The position numbers and the translations under genes were made by a program. Below, piece by piece: positions 25,738-33,933 of a stretch of 64,000 bases of DNA (positions are counted from its first letter, which is position 1; each line of letters begins with the position of its first letter). Origin of the DNA: Rheinheimera sp. EpRS3 (GTDB lineage Bacteria; Pseudomonadota; Gammaproteobacteria; Enterobacterales; Alteromonadaceae); assembly GCF_001513785.1 (NCBI RefSeq), contig NZ_LNQS01000001.1, positions 1,178,001 to 1,242,000 of the forward strand. Reading direction: 5' to 3'. The notes under the pieces were generated by a model, which saw only the letters and a program-made list of their open reading frames with translations, was not told the DNA's origin and did not search any database.

Positions 25738-27999
25738 TCAGAGAGTTACCGCGCAGTTAACTCTGGATGCCTTGAGCTGTTTTAACCAGTATGCTACGGG
25801 TGCCGGTTTGGCAAAAAAGTAGCCTTGCATCTGTTTGCAGCCCAGTTTAATTAAAAAACGGCGCTGGATATCGGTTTCAATACCTTCTATCACCAGTTTT
25901 AGCTGCAGTGCTGCTGCCAGTTGGATCACCGATTGCACTAACCTGACCTGTACCGGGTTATGCGGTATTTCTTTAAGGAAACTTCGGTCGAGTTTTATTT
26001 TATCCACCGGCAGTTTACTGAGCATGCTTAGTGATGCCTGGCCGGTGCCAAAATCGTCCAGGGCAATACTGAAGCCGAGTTTTTTCAGTGCGTGTATTTT
26101 GTCAAACAATGGCTGTTTATGGCTGATAATACTGTTTTCTGTCAGCTCCAGCGTAAGCTGGCTAAGAAGAGAGGGTTGGTGGGTCGCCACGTCAATTAAA
26201 GCATTGTAAAACGTGTTTACCAGTAAATCAGAGCCTGCCAGATTAATCGCCACCGGATAGTTAAGCGCCTGTGCTTTGAACTGCCGCACTATAGCGATAG
26301 CCTGGGTTAGCACCTTTGACGATACCTCGCCAATCAGGCCGTACTGCTCGGCCAGCTTTATAATGGTTTCTGGCGAGACAAAACTGCCATCAGCACGGGG
26401 CCAGCGTAATAAGGCTTCGAAGCTTTGAATAGTGCCATCCGGCGTTACTTTGGGCTGCAACCATAGTGTAAGTTCATCCTTATGTAAGGCTTGTTTTAAA
26501 TCAGCCAGCAGTTGTAAATCAAGGTTGCGCTGTTGTAAAGAATCGGCCTGATAATAAGCGACAGGGCAGTTGTAGGCGTCGGCCAGTTCCAGCGCCGATT
26601 CGCATTGCTCCAGCATTTCCTCAGCGCTAAGGTTGTTTGAGGTAGCGATGCTTACGCCAATTTCATACATGGGTTTTATGCTGCCGGCAGACAGTTTTAG
26701 TTCAACAGGCAACAAATTACGCAGTTGGGTTACCTGCTCACTAACCGAGCTGCTGCTGTGAAGTAAATCTGTCCACAGCACAAATTTCACTCCTCTTAAG
26801 CGACCAAACATTACCTGCTCTGGCAGGGCATTTTGTAGTTGTTGGGCAAAAGTAGTTAACAGCTCGTCGCCAGCCTGATAGCTATTCTGGTGATTAAAGG
26901 CTTTAACATGGCATAACCTGATAATCAGCATCAGGCCCGCTACTGTGCTTTCACGCTGTTTATGTATCAGGCGTAATAAAAAACCGGCGTTAGGTAATGA
27001 CGTCAGGGTGTCGTAGTTGTGCCACAGTTCGTGCTGCTGTTCGCTGGCAGCCAGTTTTTTATGCATCAGCTTTAACGGGGTAATATCATCCAGTTGCAGT
27101 AAATGATGCTGCTGTTGTGTGCTGCAAAGATGGTTCAGTAACAAATGCTTGCTGTTGTCTGCCAGCAACTGGCACTCAGTGTCATGCCCCAGCCAGAATT
27201 CTGTTTTGTCCTGCGGTGTGGTGCTTATGACCTCTGTTAAATGTCTGTGTTCGGCGTTTGTCAGTGCCAGTGTTTGCTGTGCTTTGGCGTTGGCTTTAAG
27301 AATATACCCGCCTGCAGTAACCAGTAGCGTGGCTTTACTGTGGTGATTAAAAATGTCCTGATACAGCTGATGGCTTTCCATAATGTTGGCGTTTTGTGCT
27401 TTTAGCACTGCGGCATTACGGTTTAAGGTGCTAAGCATGCGCATAATGGTAAGCGGAATACACAGATTAAAAAATAAAAACAGCAAGCTGTGCAGGTAAG
27501 TGTGGGTAGCCGGTAGGGTAATAGAAAAGTTAAATAAATTTACCGGTGTATCGCTGTACAGAATGAATAAAAATGGCAGCACATTTATTGCCATTACCAA
27601 CAGCGTTACCGTGCGGTTAAAAAATAGCAGCGCAATAAGCGGGGCGGTATAAACAAAAATAACCCCCAGCTTTGACAACTCAAAGTTATCAATAAAAAAC
27701 AACATGCAGAGCCCGGCACCAAACACGGTAAATAATAAAATAACCCGACTGATAGCCAAATGGTGGGTAGAAAAATACAGTGCTAGCAATAAGATAGCGT
27801 AAAAACTGGTTGTTATGCCAATGGTGTACCAGGCACCAGCCTGATACGCCTGCCAGGAGCTGTGCAGCACTATAGTTAATACCAGCAACAAGCCAGAAGT
27901 GAGAATAATGCGCAGAGCACTTTGTTGTAATACGGTTGCGGACGGCGAATTAAGGTGTGTTTCAGTTAATAACAGTAGATTTTTTATACGGCTTAACAT
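25738..27999 (-). CDS. Membrane c-di-GMP phosphodiesterase: degenerate GGDEF plus EAL
   Basis: A 753-residue protein. About six hydrophobic helices occupy residues 25-195, then a PAS-like segment (QLYQDIFNHHSKATLLVTAGG), a GGDEF-like domain (about 330-480) and an EAL domain (about 515-745). The cyclase signature is lost: the GGDEF position reads RLRGVKF and no RxxD is seen. The EAL domain keeps the key residues: FEALLRW (about 529), LELTEN, LDDFGTGQASL, DKIKLDRSF and IEGIETD. So it should degrade c-di-GMP, possibly with the GGDEF-like part sensing GTP. No partner gene is adjacent; the 200 bases upstream hold its promoter and a 15-base palindrome. Confidence 0.9.
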   Translation of the reverse strand: MLSRIKNLLLLTETHLNSPSATVLQQSALRIILTSGLLLVLTIVLHSSWQAYQAGAWYTIGITTSFYAILLLALYFSTHHLAISRVILLFTVFGAGLCMLFFIDNFELSKLGVIFVYTAPLIALLFFNRTVTLLVMAINVLPFLFILYSDTPVNLFNFSITLPATHTYLHSLLFLFFNLCIPLTIMRMLSTLNRNAAVLKAQNANIMESHQLYQDIFNHHSKATLLVTAGGYILKANAKAQQTLALTNAEHRHLTEVISTTPQDKTEFWLGHDTECQLLADNSKHLLLNHLCSTQQQHHLLQLDDITPLKLMHKKLAASEQQHELWHNYDTLTSLPNAGFLLRLIHKQRESTVAGLMLIIRLCHVKAFNHQNSYQAGDELLTTFAQQLQNALPEQVMFGRLRGVKFVLWTDLLHSSSSVSEQVTQLRNLLPVELKLSAGSIKPMYEIGVSIATSNNLSAEEMLEQCESALELADAYNCPVAYYQADSLQQRNLDLQLLADLKQALHKDELTLWLQPKVTPDGTIQSFEALLRWPRADGSFVSPETIIKLAEQYGLIGEVSSKVLTQAIAIVRQFKAQALNYPVAINLAGSDLLVNTFYNALIDVATHQPSLLSQLTLELTENSIISHKQPLFDKIHALKKLGFSIALDDFGTGQASLSMLSKLPVDKIKLDRSFLKEIPHNPVQVRLVQSVIQLAAALQLKLVIEGIETDIQRRFLIKLGCKQMQGYFFAKPAPVAYWLKQLKASRVNCAVTL

Positions 28000-28130
28000 G
28001 AATTGTCCACTAAATTAGGCTTGGGATCCGTATGCTTGCACAGCGGAAAATACGCATTGGCTATTAACTTCCTGTTAAATGACAGCCTAGCGTAAACAAA
28101 TACCTGTATCGGGACAATAGCAAAGTGAAA

Positions 28131-28145
28131 ACTGTTTTAAACAGT
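28131..28145. other. 15-base palindrome upstream of the EAL gene
   Basis: ACTGTTT-T-AAACAGT, a perfect 7-bp inverted repeat around one base, 132 bases upstream of the EAL gene start and 56 beyond the ccoG stop. The surrounding DNA is AT-rich. It may be an operator or the core of a weak ccoG terminator. The rest of the 28000-28200 gap shows nothing else I can name. Confidence 0.35.
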
Positions 28146-28200
28146 GTATAAAAATGTATATAAATTGGGCAGATGTAAGCAGCAATTATGACTGCCAGCG

Positions 28201-29577
28201 CTACCTGGCAGCGGTATTGCCACTGTAAAACTGCGACACCCCGGCGATGCGCTCTGCGTTTTGTTTATCCAACAGAATAAACTTAAACGGCGTGAACAAT
28301 GTTGCGGGTTTTTCCGCTGTATTTACCGACACCACAAACTGGCGCTGCTCGCCCGCTTGCAATCTAAGCGCGGCGTTGCTGTTTAGCTGGCTATGGGCCA
28401 TACCTTCAATCTGCAGCTGGTATTGGCGTGCGGTTTTGGTTTTATTGATCACGTTTAACGTAAAGGTATTTTCAATAGCGCCATCAGCGGTTACCCGGTA
28501 CAAGGCGTTGCGCTCACGGTACACAGTTAGCTCGGTACTGGTTCTTGCCATACCCCAGCCGAAAATAGCAATGAGAGTCACTAAAATGGTCGCAGCGTAA
28601 ATCAGATGCCCGCTCAGGTTCGACCGGCTGCTTTGTTCTGCTGTGTAGCTTATCAGGCCTTTGGCATAACCAAACTGACTCATGGTCTGATCACAGGCAT
28701 CAATGCACAGGCCGCAATTAATACACTCGTATTGCATGCCGTCACGAATATCAATACCTACCGGGCATACCTGTACACAAAGGTTACAGTCTACACAGTC
28801 GCCTAAGTTTGCTGGTTTATCACCGTGGCGTTTACGCGGCCCCCGCGTTTCACCACGCGCTGCGTCATAAGTTACCAGTTTGGTACCGGTATTAAACATG
28901 GCCGACTGAAAACGCGAATAGGGGCACATGTGTAAGCACATTTTTTCCCGGATCAGCCCGGCATTAAAATAGGTGCATAAAGCGAAAAACCCCACCCAGG
29001 CGTACACCTGCCAGGACGCCTGCAACGAGAAAAAAGCTGAATACAGCTGCGATACCGGAATAAAATACGACATAAATACCAAAGCGGTAATAACAGACAC
29101 CACCAGCCAGCTCAGGTGTTTCGCCAGCTTTTTAGCCAGTTTATCCAGGCTAAATTGAGCGTTATCTAACACCCGGCTTTGGTTATGGCTACCCTCAATA
29201 CGCCGCTCTATCCAGACAAACATCAGTGTCCAGACCGTTTGTGGGCAGGTATAGCCACACCACACCCGGCCATACAGACGCGTTACGTAAAACAGAGCAA
29301 AGGCCGCCAGCGTAAATAACAACGCCGCGATCAGTAAATCTTGCGGAAATAAAATAATAGAAAATAGCTCAATGGTTTGCTGAGCGGCGTTAATTCTAAA
29401 TGCCTGTTCACCGTTATATTGAATAAAAGGAATGCCAATAAACAGTGCCATCAGCAGCCAGCTTAACGCGCGGCGTATGCGTTGATAAAAGCCGCTTTGC
29501 TCACGGATATAAATTTTCCCGCTGCTATCTTTGGTGGAAAAAATAATCTGATCTTCAGGAGGTAAAGAATACGCCAT
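28201..29577 (-). CDS. ccoG: Cytochrome c oxidase accessory protein CcoG (FixG/RdxA)
   Basis: A 458-residue membrane ferredoxin-like protein needed for copper delivery to cbb3-type oxidase. Five or so membrane helices are visible (LLMALFIGIPFIQ, LLIAALLFTLAAFALFYV, VVSVITALVFMSYF, VGFFALCTYF, ATILVTLIAIFGWGM). The two 4Fe-4S motifs are CVDCNLCVQVCP and CINCGLCIDACDQ, and YTCPQTVW and CPYSRFQSAM carry further cysteines. The C-terminal periplasmic domain (about 340-458) is Ig-like. The cbb3 genes ccoNOPQ are not in the window, so the gene is detached from the usual cluster. It diverges from the MocR gene. Confidence 0.95.
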   Translation of the reverse strand: MAYSLPPEDQIIFSTKDSSGKIYIREQSGFYQRIRRALSWLLMALFIGIPFIQYNGEQAFRINAAQQTIELFSIILFPQDLLIAALLFTLAAFALFYVTRLYGRVWCGYTCPQTVWTLMFVWIERRIEGSHNQSRVLDNAQFSLDKLAKKLAKHLSWLVVSVITALVFMSYFIPVSQLYSAFFSLQASWQVYAWVGFFALCTYFNAGLIREKMCLHMCPYSRFQSAMFNTGTKLVTYDAARGETRGPRKRHGDKPANLGDCVDCNLCVQVCPVGIDIRDGMQYECINCGLCIDACDQTMSQFGYAKGLISYTAEQSSRSNLSGHLIYAATILVTLIAIFGWGMARTSTELTVYRERNALYRVTADGAIENTFTLNVINKTKTARQYQLQIEGMAHSQLNSNAALRLQAGEQRQFVVSVNTAEKPATLFTPFKFILLDKQNAERIAGVSQFYSGNTAAR

Positions 29578-29659
29578 AACAAGTACCTGCGGGAATTAAC
29601 AGCAGCGGCCGGTGCAGCCAGTTGCGGGCGCATTTTAAGCAGCAAAAGAAAAAAGATGC

Positions 29660-29690
29660 AGATACAAAAAAATAAAATAAAATAGATACA
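29660..29690. promoter_or_regulatory. Direct repeat AGATACA x2, candidate MocR operator
   Basis: AGATACA occurs at 29660-29666 and 29684-29690, 24 bases start to start, separated by an A/T-only spacer, within the ccoG/MocR intergenic region and ending 21 bases before the regulator ATG. MocR-family regulators such as GabR bind direct repeats in their own promoters; the assignment here is inference. Confidence 0.4.
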
Positions 29691-29711
29691 GCATTGTAAG
29701 GGAGCAGAGTA

Positions 29712-31130
29712 ATGAGCCGTTTTAAGTACCAGCAACTGGCTAACGAGCTGTTACAGCAAATTAATGCCCGCCAATGGCAGGCAGGGGAAAAGTTGCCGTC
29801 AGTTCGCTGGTTATGCCGGCACTATCAGCGTTCATTGGCTACGGTGCAGCACGCCTTACATTTGCTTGAAGCGCAGGGCGTAATAGAAGCCAAAAGCCGG
29901 GCCGGTTATTTTGTTAAGTTTGCGCTTGCACCAGTGCAAACTCCGCAATTCAGCCAACATATCCCTGCACCTAATATGGTTACGGTGCCGGATATGTTTT
30001 TTGATATCATGAACCGCAGTGGTGCCTTTGACATATTCCCCAGTGGTCCTCAGGTTGAGTTTACTCACCTGAACAGTTTAATGCGTCACATTGGCCGGGC
30101 GCTGCGCCAGCAACCTTTTAGTAAGGCAATGTATTACGACGAACCGCTGGGGTTATATGAGCTGCGGCTACAGATAACAGAGCATTACCGCAGCACAGGC
30201 CTGGCGTTAAGTGCACAAAATTTGTGTATTACAGCCGGTTGCCAACATGCGTTATTTTTGGCACTAAAAGCCAGTTGCAAGCCCGGAGATACCGTGGCGG
30301 TTGAATGCCCGGCTTTTTACGGCGTGCTGCAATTGCTGCAGGAGCTTGAGCTTAAAGCCCTGGAAATACCCACCTCGCCGGGATCTGGCCTTGATGTTGA
30401 CAGCCTGGAGCAGGCATTGGAAAACTGGCAGATCAGCGCCTGTGTGGTAACCCCGGCCTTTGCCACACCGACCGGTGCTTGTATGCCGGCCACGCAGCAG
30501 GCTAAATTGATTAGCCTGGCCAATAAACACGATTTTGCCGTAATTGAAGATGACATCTATGGCGACTTGGGGTTTCACCAGAGGCCTAAACCGCTTAAAT
30601 CGCTTGATACGCAAGACAGAGTAATGCTGTGCAGCTCGTTTTCTAAATCCTTGTCGCGTGATTTGCGTATCGGCTGGATTGCTGCCGGCCGTTGGTCAAA
30701 GGCCGTGGCACGTTTAAAGCTGGTAAGCCAGTTAGCCAGCAGCCAGGCTATGCAGCAGGGTATTGCCAGCTTTATGGCTGAAGGCCACTATAAAAGGCAC
30801 CTTAACCAATACCGCCAGCAGCTGAAACACCAGCGTGATCAGTTAATTAACTGTTTACAGCACGATTGGGCCAGTGATATTCAGTACACCACGCCACAAG
30901 GCGGGTTGGCGCTGTGGCTACAGCTTGATAAGGGCATAAATTGCCAGCAGCTGTATTTGCAGTGCCTTAAGCGCGGCATAATACTGACGCCGGGGGTGAT
31001 GTTTTCTAATAGCAATAATTTTAACCATTATCTGCGGTTAAGTTTTGCTCATCCTATTGTCGGCAGCAGAAAGAATGCTCTGGCCGAACTTGGCCGTATG
31101 CTGCTTAAAATGCCAGCTGAACAAATTTAG
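29712..31130 (+). CDS. MocR/PdxR-type regulator (GntR winged helix + aminotransferase-like domain)
   Basis: A 472-residue fusion. Residues 1-75 form a GntR-type winged helix (YQQLANELLQQINARQWQAGEKLPSVRWLCRHYQRSLATVQHAL), and residues 105-465 a fold-type I aminotransferase domain with LCITAGCQHALFLALKA, VVTPAFATPTGACMP, EDDIYGDL and the PLP lysine in CSSFSKSLSRDLRIGW. Such proteins normally sense PLP or an amine and act as transcription factors. The target is unknown: neither neighbour is an obvious vitamin B6 or amine gene. A direct repeat upstream suggests autoregulation. Confidence 0.92.
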   Translation: MSRFKYQQLANELLQQINARQWQAGEKLPSVRWLCRHYQRSLATVQHALHLLEAQGVIEAKSRAGYFVKFALAPVQTPQFSQHIPAPNMVTVPDMFFDIMNRSGAFDIFPSGPQVEFTHLNSLMRHIGRALRQQPFSKAMYYDEPLGLYELRLQITEHYRSTGLALSAQNLCITAGCQHALFLALKASCKPGDTVAVECPAFYGVLQLLQELELKALEIPTSPGSGLDVDSLEQALENWQISACVVTPAFATPTGACMPATQQAKLISLANKHDFAVIEDDIYGDLGFHQRPKPLKSLDTQDRVMLCSSFSKSLSRDLRIGWIAAGRWSKAVARLKLVSQLASSQAMQQGIASFMAEGHYKRHLNQYRQQLKHQRDQLINCLQHDWASDIQYTTPQGGLALWLQLDKGINCQQLYLQCLKRGIILTPGVMFSNSNNFNHYLRLSFAHPIVGSRKNALAELGRMLLKMPAEQI

Positions 31131-31335
31131 CAGCCGGGCAGATGGTCGTCCGCTATTGAATTAACAGATACTGTTATGCTTTGGTGCCAGCGCTTAAACA
31201 AAAAAAACGTTAGCCTTGTCGAATTTACCGGTTGTTATCCGATTAGGAGCAGATAGCCTGCCAGACTGCATGGTTGGCTATTATTTGTAGCGACTATTTA
31301 TAACAACTATTCACAACGCTATTCGGAGAAACAGC

Positions 31336-31740
31336 ATGAGCCGCATGATATTTGTTAACTTGCCAGTAAAAGACTTAAAAGCCTCAATGGCGTTTTATAC
31401 CGCACTGGGTTTTACCAATAACCCGCACTTTACTGACGATACCGCCGCCTGTATGGTTTGGAGCAAAGCAATAAACGTAATGCTGCTAACCCATGACAAG
31501 TGGCGCCAGTTTACCAACCGGCCTATCCCTGCAACAACCTCAAGCGAGGTAATGCTGGCGTTGTCGTGCGACAGCCGCGAAGCAGTTGATGCTATGAATA
31601 ATGCTGCTAAGCAGGGTGGTACAGCAGATATTAACCCCGTTCAGGATTTAGGCTTTATGTACAGCCGCGCTTTAACCGACCCGGATGGCCATATTTGGGA
31701 ACCGTTCTGGATGGACCCTGCCGCAGTCCCGGCCGAATAA
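31336..31740 (+). CDS. VOC-family (glyoxalase/bleomycin-resistance fold) protein
   Basis: A 134-residue protein of the vicinal-oxygen-chelate superfamily: FVNLPVKDLKASMAFYTALGF at the N-terminus and TDPDGHIWEPFWMD at the C-terminus, where the E is a usual metal ligand. It begins MSRMIF with GGAGAA nine bases upstream. The superfamily includes lactoylglutathione lyases, dioxygenases and antibiotic-binding proteins, and the substrate cannot be predicted. It opens a run of plus-strand genes with an accessory character. Confidence 0.85.
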   Translation: MSRMIFVNLPVKDLKASMAFYTALGFTNNPHFTDDTAACMVWSKAINVMLLTHDKWRQFTNRPIPATTSSEVMLALSCDSREAVDAMNNAAKQGGTADINPVQDLGFMYSRALTDPDGHIWEPFWMDPAAVPAE

Positions 31741-31862
31741 GCCGGTTTCACCGCGTACGCTGTCAAAGCATCACGCTGGCTGGTGGCGTAATTCCAGCTG
31801 CTAGTTTGTCTCTTTAAAGATACGTTGCTATAGTAAGCACATTGCGCTGAGTGTGGATTGCT

Positions 31863-32132
31863 ATGCCAGAGATAGACGCCTTTTTGGGCCTTTCATTCTG
31901 CTTGTATTTCTTTGATAACAAGCAGCATAAATTACCTCATATACACGTTAAGTACGGTGGCTATCAGGTGATTATTGCGATTGAAACGGGCGAATGTCTG
32001 GAAGGGTATTTACCGAATAAACAGCGTAAACGGGCAGAGTGCCATATTGCAGCGCACCGTGCGCAATTAATGGATATGTGGCGCAAAGCGGTAAAAGGGC
32101 AAAATCCCGGGAAGTTGGAGGATTTATGTTAA
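31863..32132 (+). CDS. DUF4160 protein, candidate toxin-like partner
   Basis: An 89-residue basic protein starting MPEIDAFLGLSFCLYFFDN, with KLPHIHVKYGGYQVIIAIETGECLEGYLP, the DUF4160 pattern (PPHFHAKYGxYEA-type core, I/xxGxxxGxLP). The ATG at 31863 fits where family members begin; a GTG 12 bases upstream is open. The end overlaps the next gene by seven bases (ATGTTAA), giving tight translational coupling. Function is unknown. The small basic-partner-first layout next to a DNA-binding protein resembles a type II toxin-antitoxin pair, which is inference. Confidence 0.78.
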   Translation: MPEIDAFLGLSFCLYFFDNKQHKLPHIHVKYGGYQVIIAIETGECLEGYLPNKQRKRAECHIAAHRAQLMDMWRKAVKGQNPGKLEDLC

Positions 32133-32647
32133 AGATCATTGACGTAGATTGGATTGCTGATTATACACTTACGCTGAAATTCAATGACGGCTTTGAAGGT
32201 AAAGCTGATTTATCTGAGTATTTTTGCCGTCCTCCTTTTTCAACAATAACAGACTTTAAGAAATTCTCTTTAACCGCAGAAGGTTCTTTAAACTGGAGTG
32301 GAAATGAGCTGTCTGCTGCTACGCTGCGTGATGCCACGCAGGGCGAATATAAGGCGTTAGATTTAAGCGTTAATGTTACGGAGATAGAGCAGGTTATTAA
32401 GCAGGCTTCCTGGGATTCCATGCAGGAAGGCAGGCCTGATATTTTGCAGGCGGCCATTCGCGCTTACGTTGAACAGTTTGGCCATAGTCAGGTAATTGCC
32501 AAAGCAGGTATTAAAAGCCGCACCAGTGCTTATCGTTCACTCAAACCGCAAACCACACCAAGCTTTGCTACTCTGGTTCAGCTGGGGCATGCCGTGATTG
32601 AGTTGGCAAAAGATCGCATACCCCCCACGCCTGCACTTAAGGTGTAA
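32126..32647 (+). CDS. DUF2442 domain fused to an antidote-like helix-turn-helix
   Basis: A 173-residue protein starting MLKIIDVDWIADYTLTLKF. Residues 1-80 match DUF2442 (LTLKFNDGFEGKADLSEYF...FKKFSLTAEGSLNWSGNELSAATL). Residues 105-160 (ILQAAIRAYVEQFGHSQVIAKAGIKSRTSAYRSL...PSFATLVQLGHAV) resemble the helix-turn-helix of HigA-like probable addiction-module antidotes. The ATG at 32126 is inside the end of the DUF4160 gene, with GGAGG at 32117-32121. An antitoxin/autorepressor role is inferred. The SDR gene follows after only 10 bases. Confidence 0.78.
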   Translation: MLKIIDVDWIADYTLTLKFNDGFEGKADLSEYFCRPPFSTITDFKKFSLTAEGSLNWSGNELSAATLRDATQGEYKALDLSVNVTEIEQVIKQASWDSMQEGRPDILQAAIRAYVEQFGHSQVIAKAGIKSRTSAYRSLKPQTTPSFATLVQLGHAVIELAKDRIPPTPALKV

Positions 32648-32657
32648 GGAGCTTTTC

Positions 32658-33389
32658 ATGAGTAAAGTTGTAATTGTAACGGGTGGTGGACGGGGGATTG
32701 GTGCTGCAACGGCTAAGTTGCTGGCATCGAGCGGATATTGGGTTTGTGTTAATTATCGTGCAAATGCCGAAAGTGCGAAGGCAACGGTCAGCGCAATTAC
32801 AGCAGTGGGTGGTAAAGCATTTTCATTTCAGGCTGATGTATCCAATGAAAGTGACGTCATCGCCTTGTTTGATGCCACTGAAGCAAGGTTCGGTGCTGTT
32901 ACTCATTTAGTTAACAACGCGGGAATTCTGCTACCACAGTCTGGTTTTGCAGGCATTGATGTAGAGCGATTCAACAAAGTTCTGATATCTAATGTGACGA
33001 GCTGTTTTCTTTGCTCGCGTGAGTTTATAAAACGCACCAAATCACAGGGTGCTATCGTCAATGTGTCCTCAGCTGCTGCCCGAACCGGTGCACCATTTGA
33101 ATACATCGATTATGCAGCATCTAAAGGTGCGATGGACTCTTTAACAAAAGGCCTGTCGCTGGAAGTTGCAGCACAAGGTATTCGGGTGAATGCCGTCAGG
33201 CCGGGTTTTATTTATACAGAGATGCACGCAGATGGTGGTGAACCAAACAGAGTTGATCGTTTATCGTCGCAGATCCCACTGCAGCGTGGCGGCACAGCTG
33301 ATGAAGTTGCCAATGCGATAGCCTGGTTATTATCAGACGAAGCATCTTATGTTACCGGCTCTTTTATCGATTTAGCCGGTGGGAGGTAA
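32658..33389 (+). CDS. SDR-family NAD(P)-dependent oxidoreductase
   Basis: A 243-residue classical short-chain dehydrogenase. The cofactor motif is TGGGRGIGAA (residues 8-17), NNAG is in LVNNAGILL, the catalytic Ser in VNVSSAAAR, and Tyr/Lys in YIDYAASKGA (YxxxK). NADP preference is suggested by the Arg in VCVNYRANAES. It resembles FabG/glucose-1-dehydrogenase types; the substrate is unknown. ATG 32658 has AAGGAG six bases before it. It lies 10 bases after the DUF2442-HTH gene, so it is probably on the same transcript. The coding DNA looks less GC-rich than the flanking core genes, consistent with transfer. Confidence 0.92.
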   Translation: MSKVVIVTGGGRGIGAATAKLLASSGYWVCVNYRANAESAKATVSAITAVGGKAFSFQADVSNESDVIALFDATEARFGAVTHLVNNAGILLPQSGFAGIDVERFNKVLISNVTSCFLCSREFIKRTKSQGAIVNVSSAAARTGAPFEYIDYAASKGAMDSLTKGLSLEVAAQGIRVNAVRPGFIYTEMHADGGEPNRVDRLSSQIPLQRGGTADEVANAIAWLLSDEASYVTGSFIDLAGGR

Positions 33390-33502
33390 TTTAATATTTT
33401 TAGTTTAAGGTCATTTGCTAATGAAATATCTCAGGTAAAAGTTGACGCAAATCATGTGCAAGCTACTTGGTAATATATTATTGGCGTTGCTGCCTAAATG
33501 AG

Positions 33503-33538
33503 CCCTTGCCGCGAATACTTCCGCGAGGGACTTTCTTT
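33503..33538 (+). terminator. Imperfect hairpin with T-rich tail after the SDR gene
   Basis: CCCT (33503-33506) and CGCG (33510-33513) pair with CGCG (33522-33525) and AGGG (33526-33529), with a TGC bulge, followed by ACTTTCTTT. A weak candidate terminator in the 173-base gap before the next gene; a promoter for that gene was not clear. Confidence 0.35.
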
Positions 33539-33562
33539 AAAAACTGAGAAGGAATACACAGC

Positions 33563-33835
33563 ATGTTATCTGTTCGCTGGAAGATATTGATATTTTCAAT
33601 GCTTGCATATCAGGGAGTACTTACCTGGGCTACATTGGATCTTGTCAATACCGCCGCTTATTTAGCCACCACAAATTGCTTAAGCAACTGTGACAGTGCT
33701 TTTCCATATATCACAATGAACCAAGGCGGTTATGAAACATTTTGTAAGCTGCTAATAGCGGGCGCGATCTTTGTTTTAGTCAATCTGATTACCTACTACT
33801 GCACGCGCAGCCCGGCAGCATCTAAAGACACATAA
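33563..33835 (+). CDS. Small two-helix membrane protein, unknown function
   Basis: A 90-residue protein I do not recognise. Two hydrophobic segments are visible, residues 7-27 (KILIFSMLAYQGVLTWATLDL) and 63-83 (LLIAGAIFVLVNLITYY). The loop between has two cysteines (CLSNC, probably periplasmic and possibly a disulfide) and an FPYITMNQGGYETF segment. A ribosome site (GAAGGAA) precedes the ATG. There is no paralogue in the window and no neighbour that explains it. The ribosome site and the helix-loop-helix layout favour a real gene. Confidence 0.6.
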   Translation: MLSVRWKILIFSMLAYQGVLTWATLDLVNTAAYLATTNCLSNCDSAFPYITMNQGGYETFCKLLIAGAIFVLVNLITYYCTRSPAASKDT

Positions 33836-33933
33836 AACCGGAGCGAAAAACCGTGCTCCACAGAGGCTGGCATTCCGGTTGCAAAGCCTGTTGCTAAGCG
33901 GCCGTATTCGGCAAAGGACACACCAACGAGGCC

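Noticed and set aside
28131-28145. CTGT...ACAG palindrome as a second LexA box
   Set aside because: The half-sites are separated by five bases rather than the eight required, so it is not an SOS box; kept only as an unassigned palindrome.
31251-31295. Imperfect hairpin ATAGCC...GGCTAT after the MocR gene
   Set aside because: Internal mismatches and no T-tract beyond TATTTG; too weak to call a terminator, and it lies over 100 bases past the stop codon.
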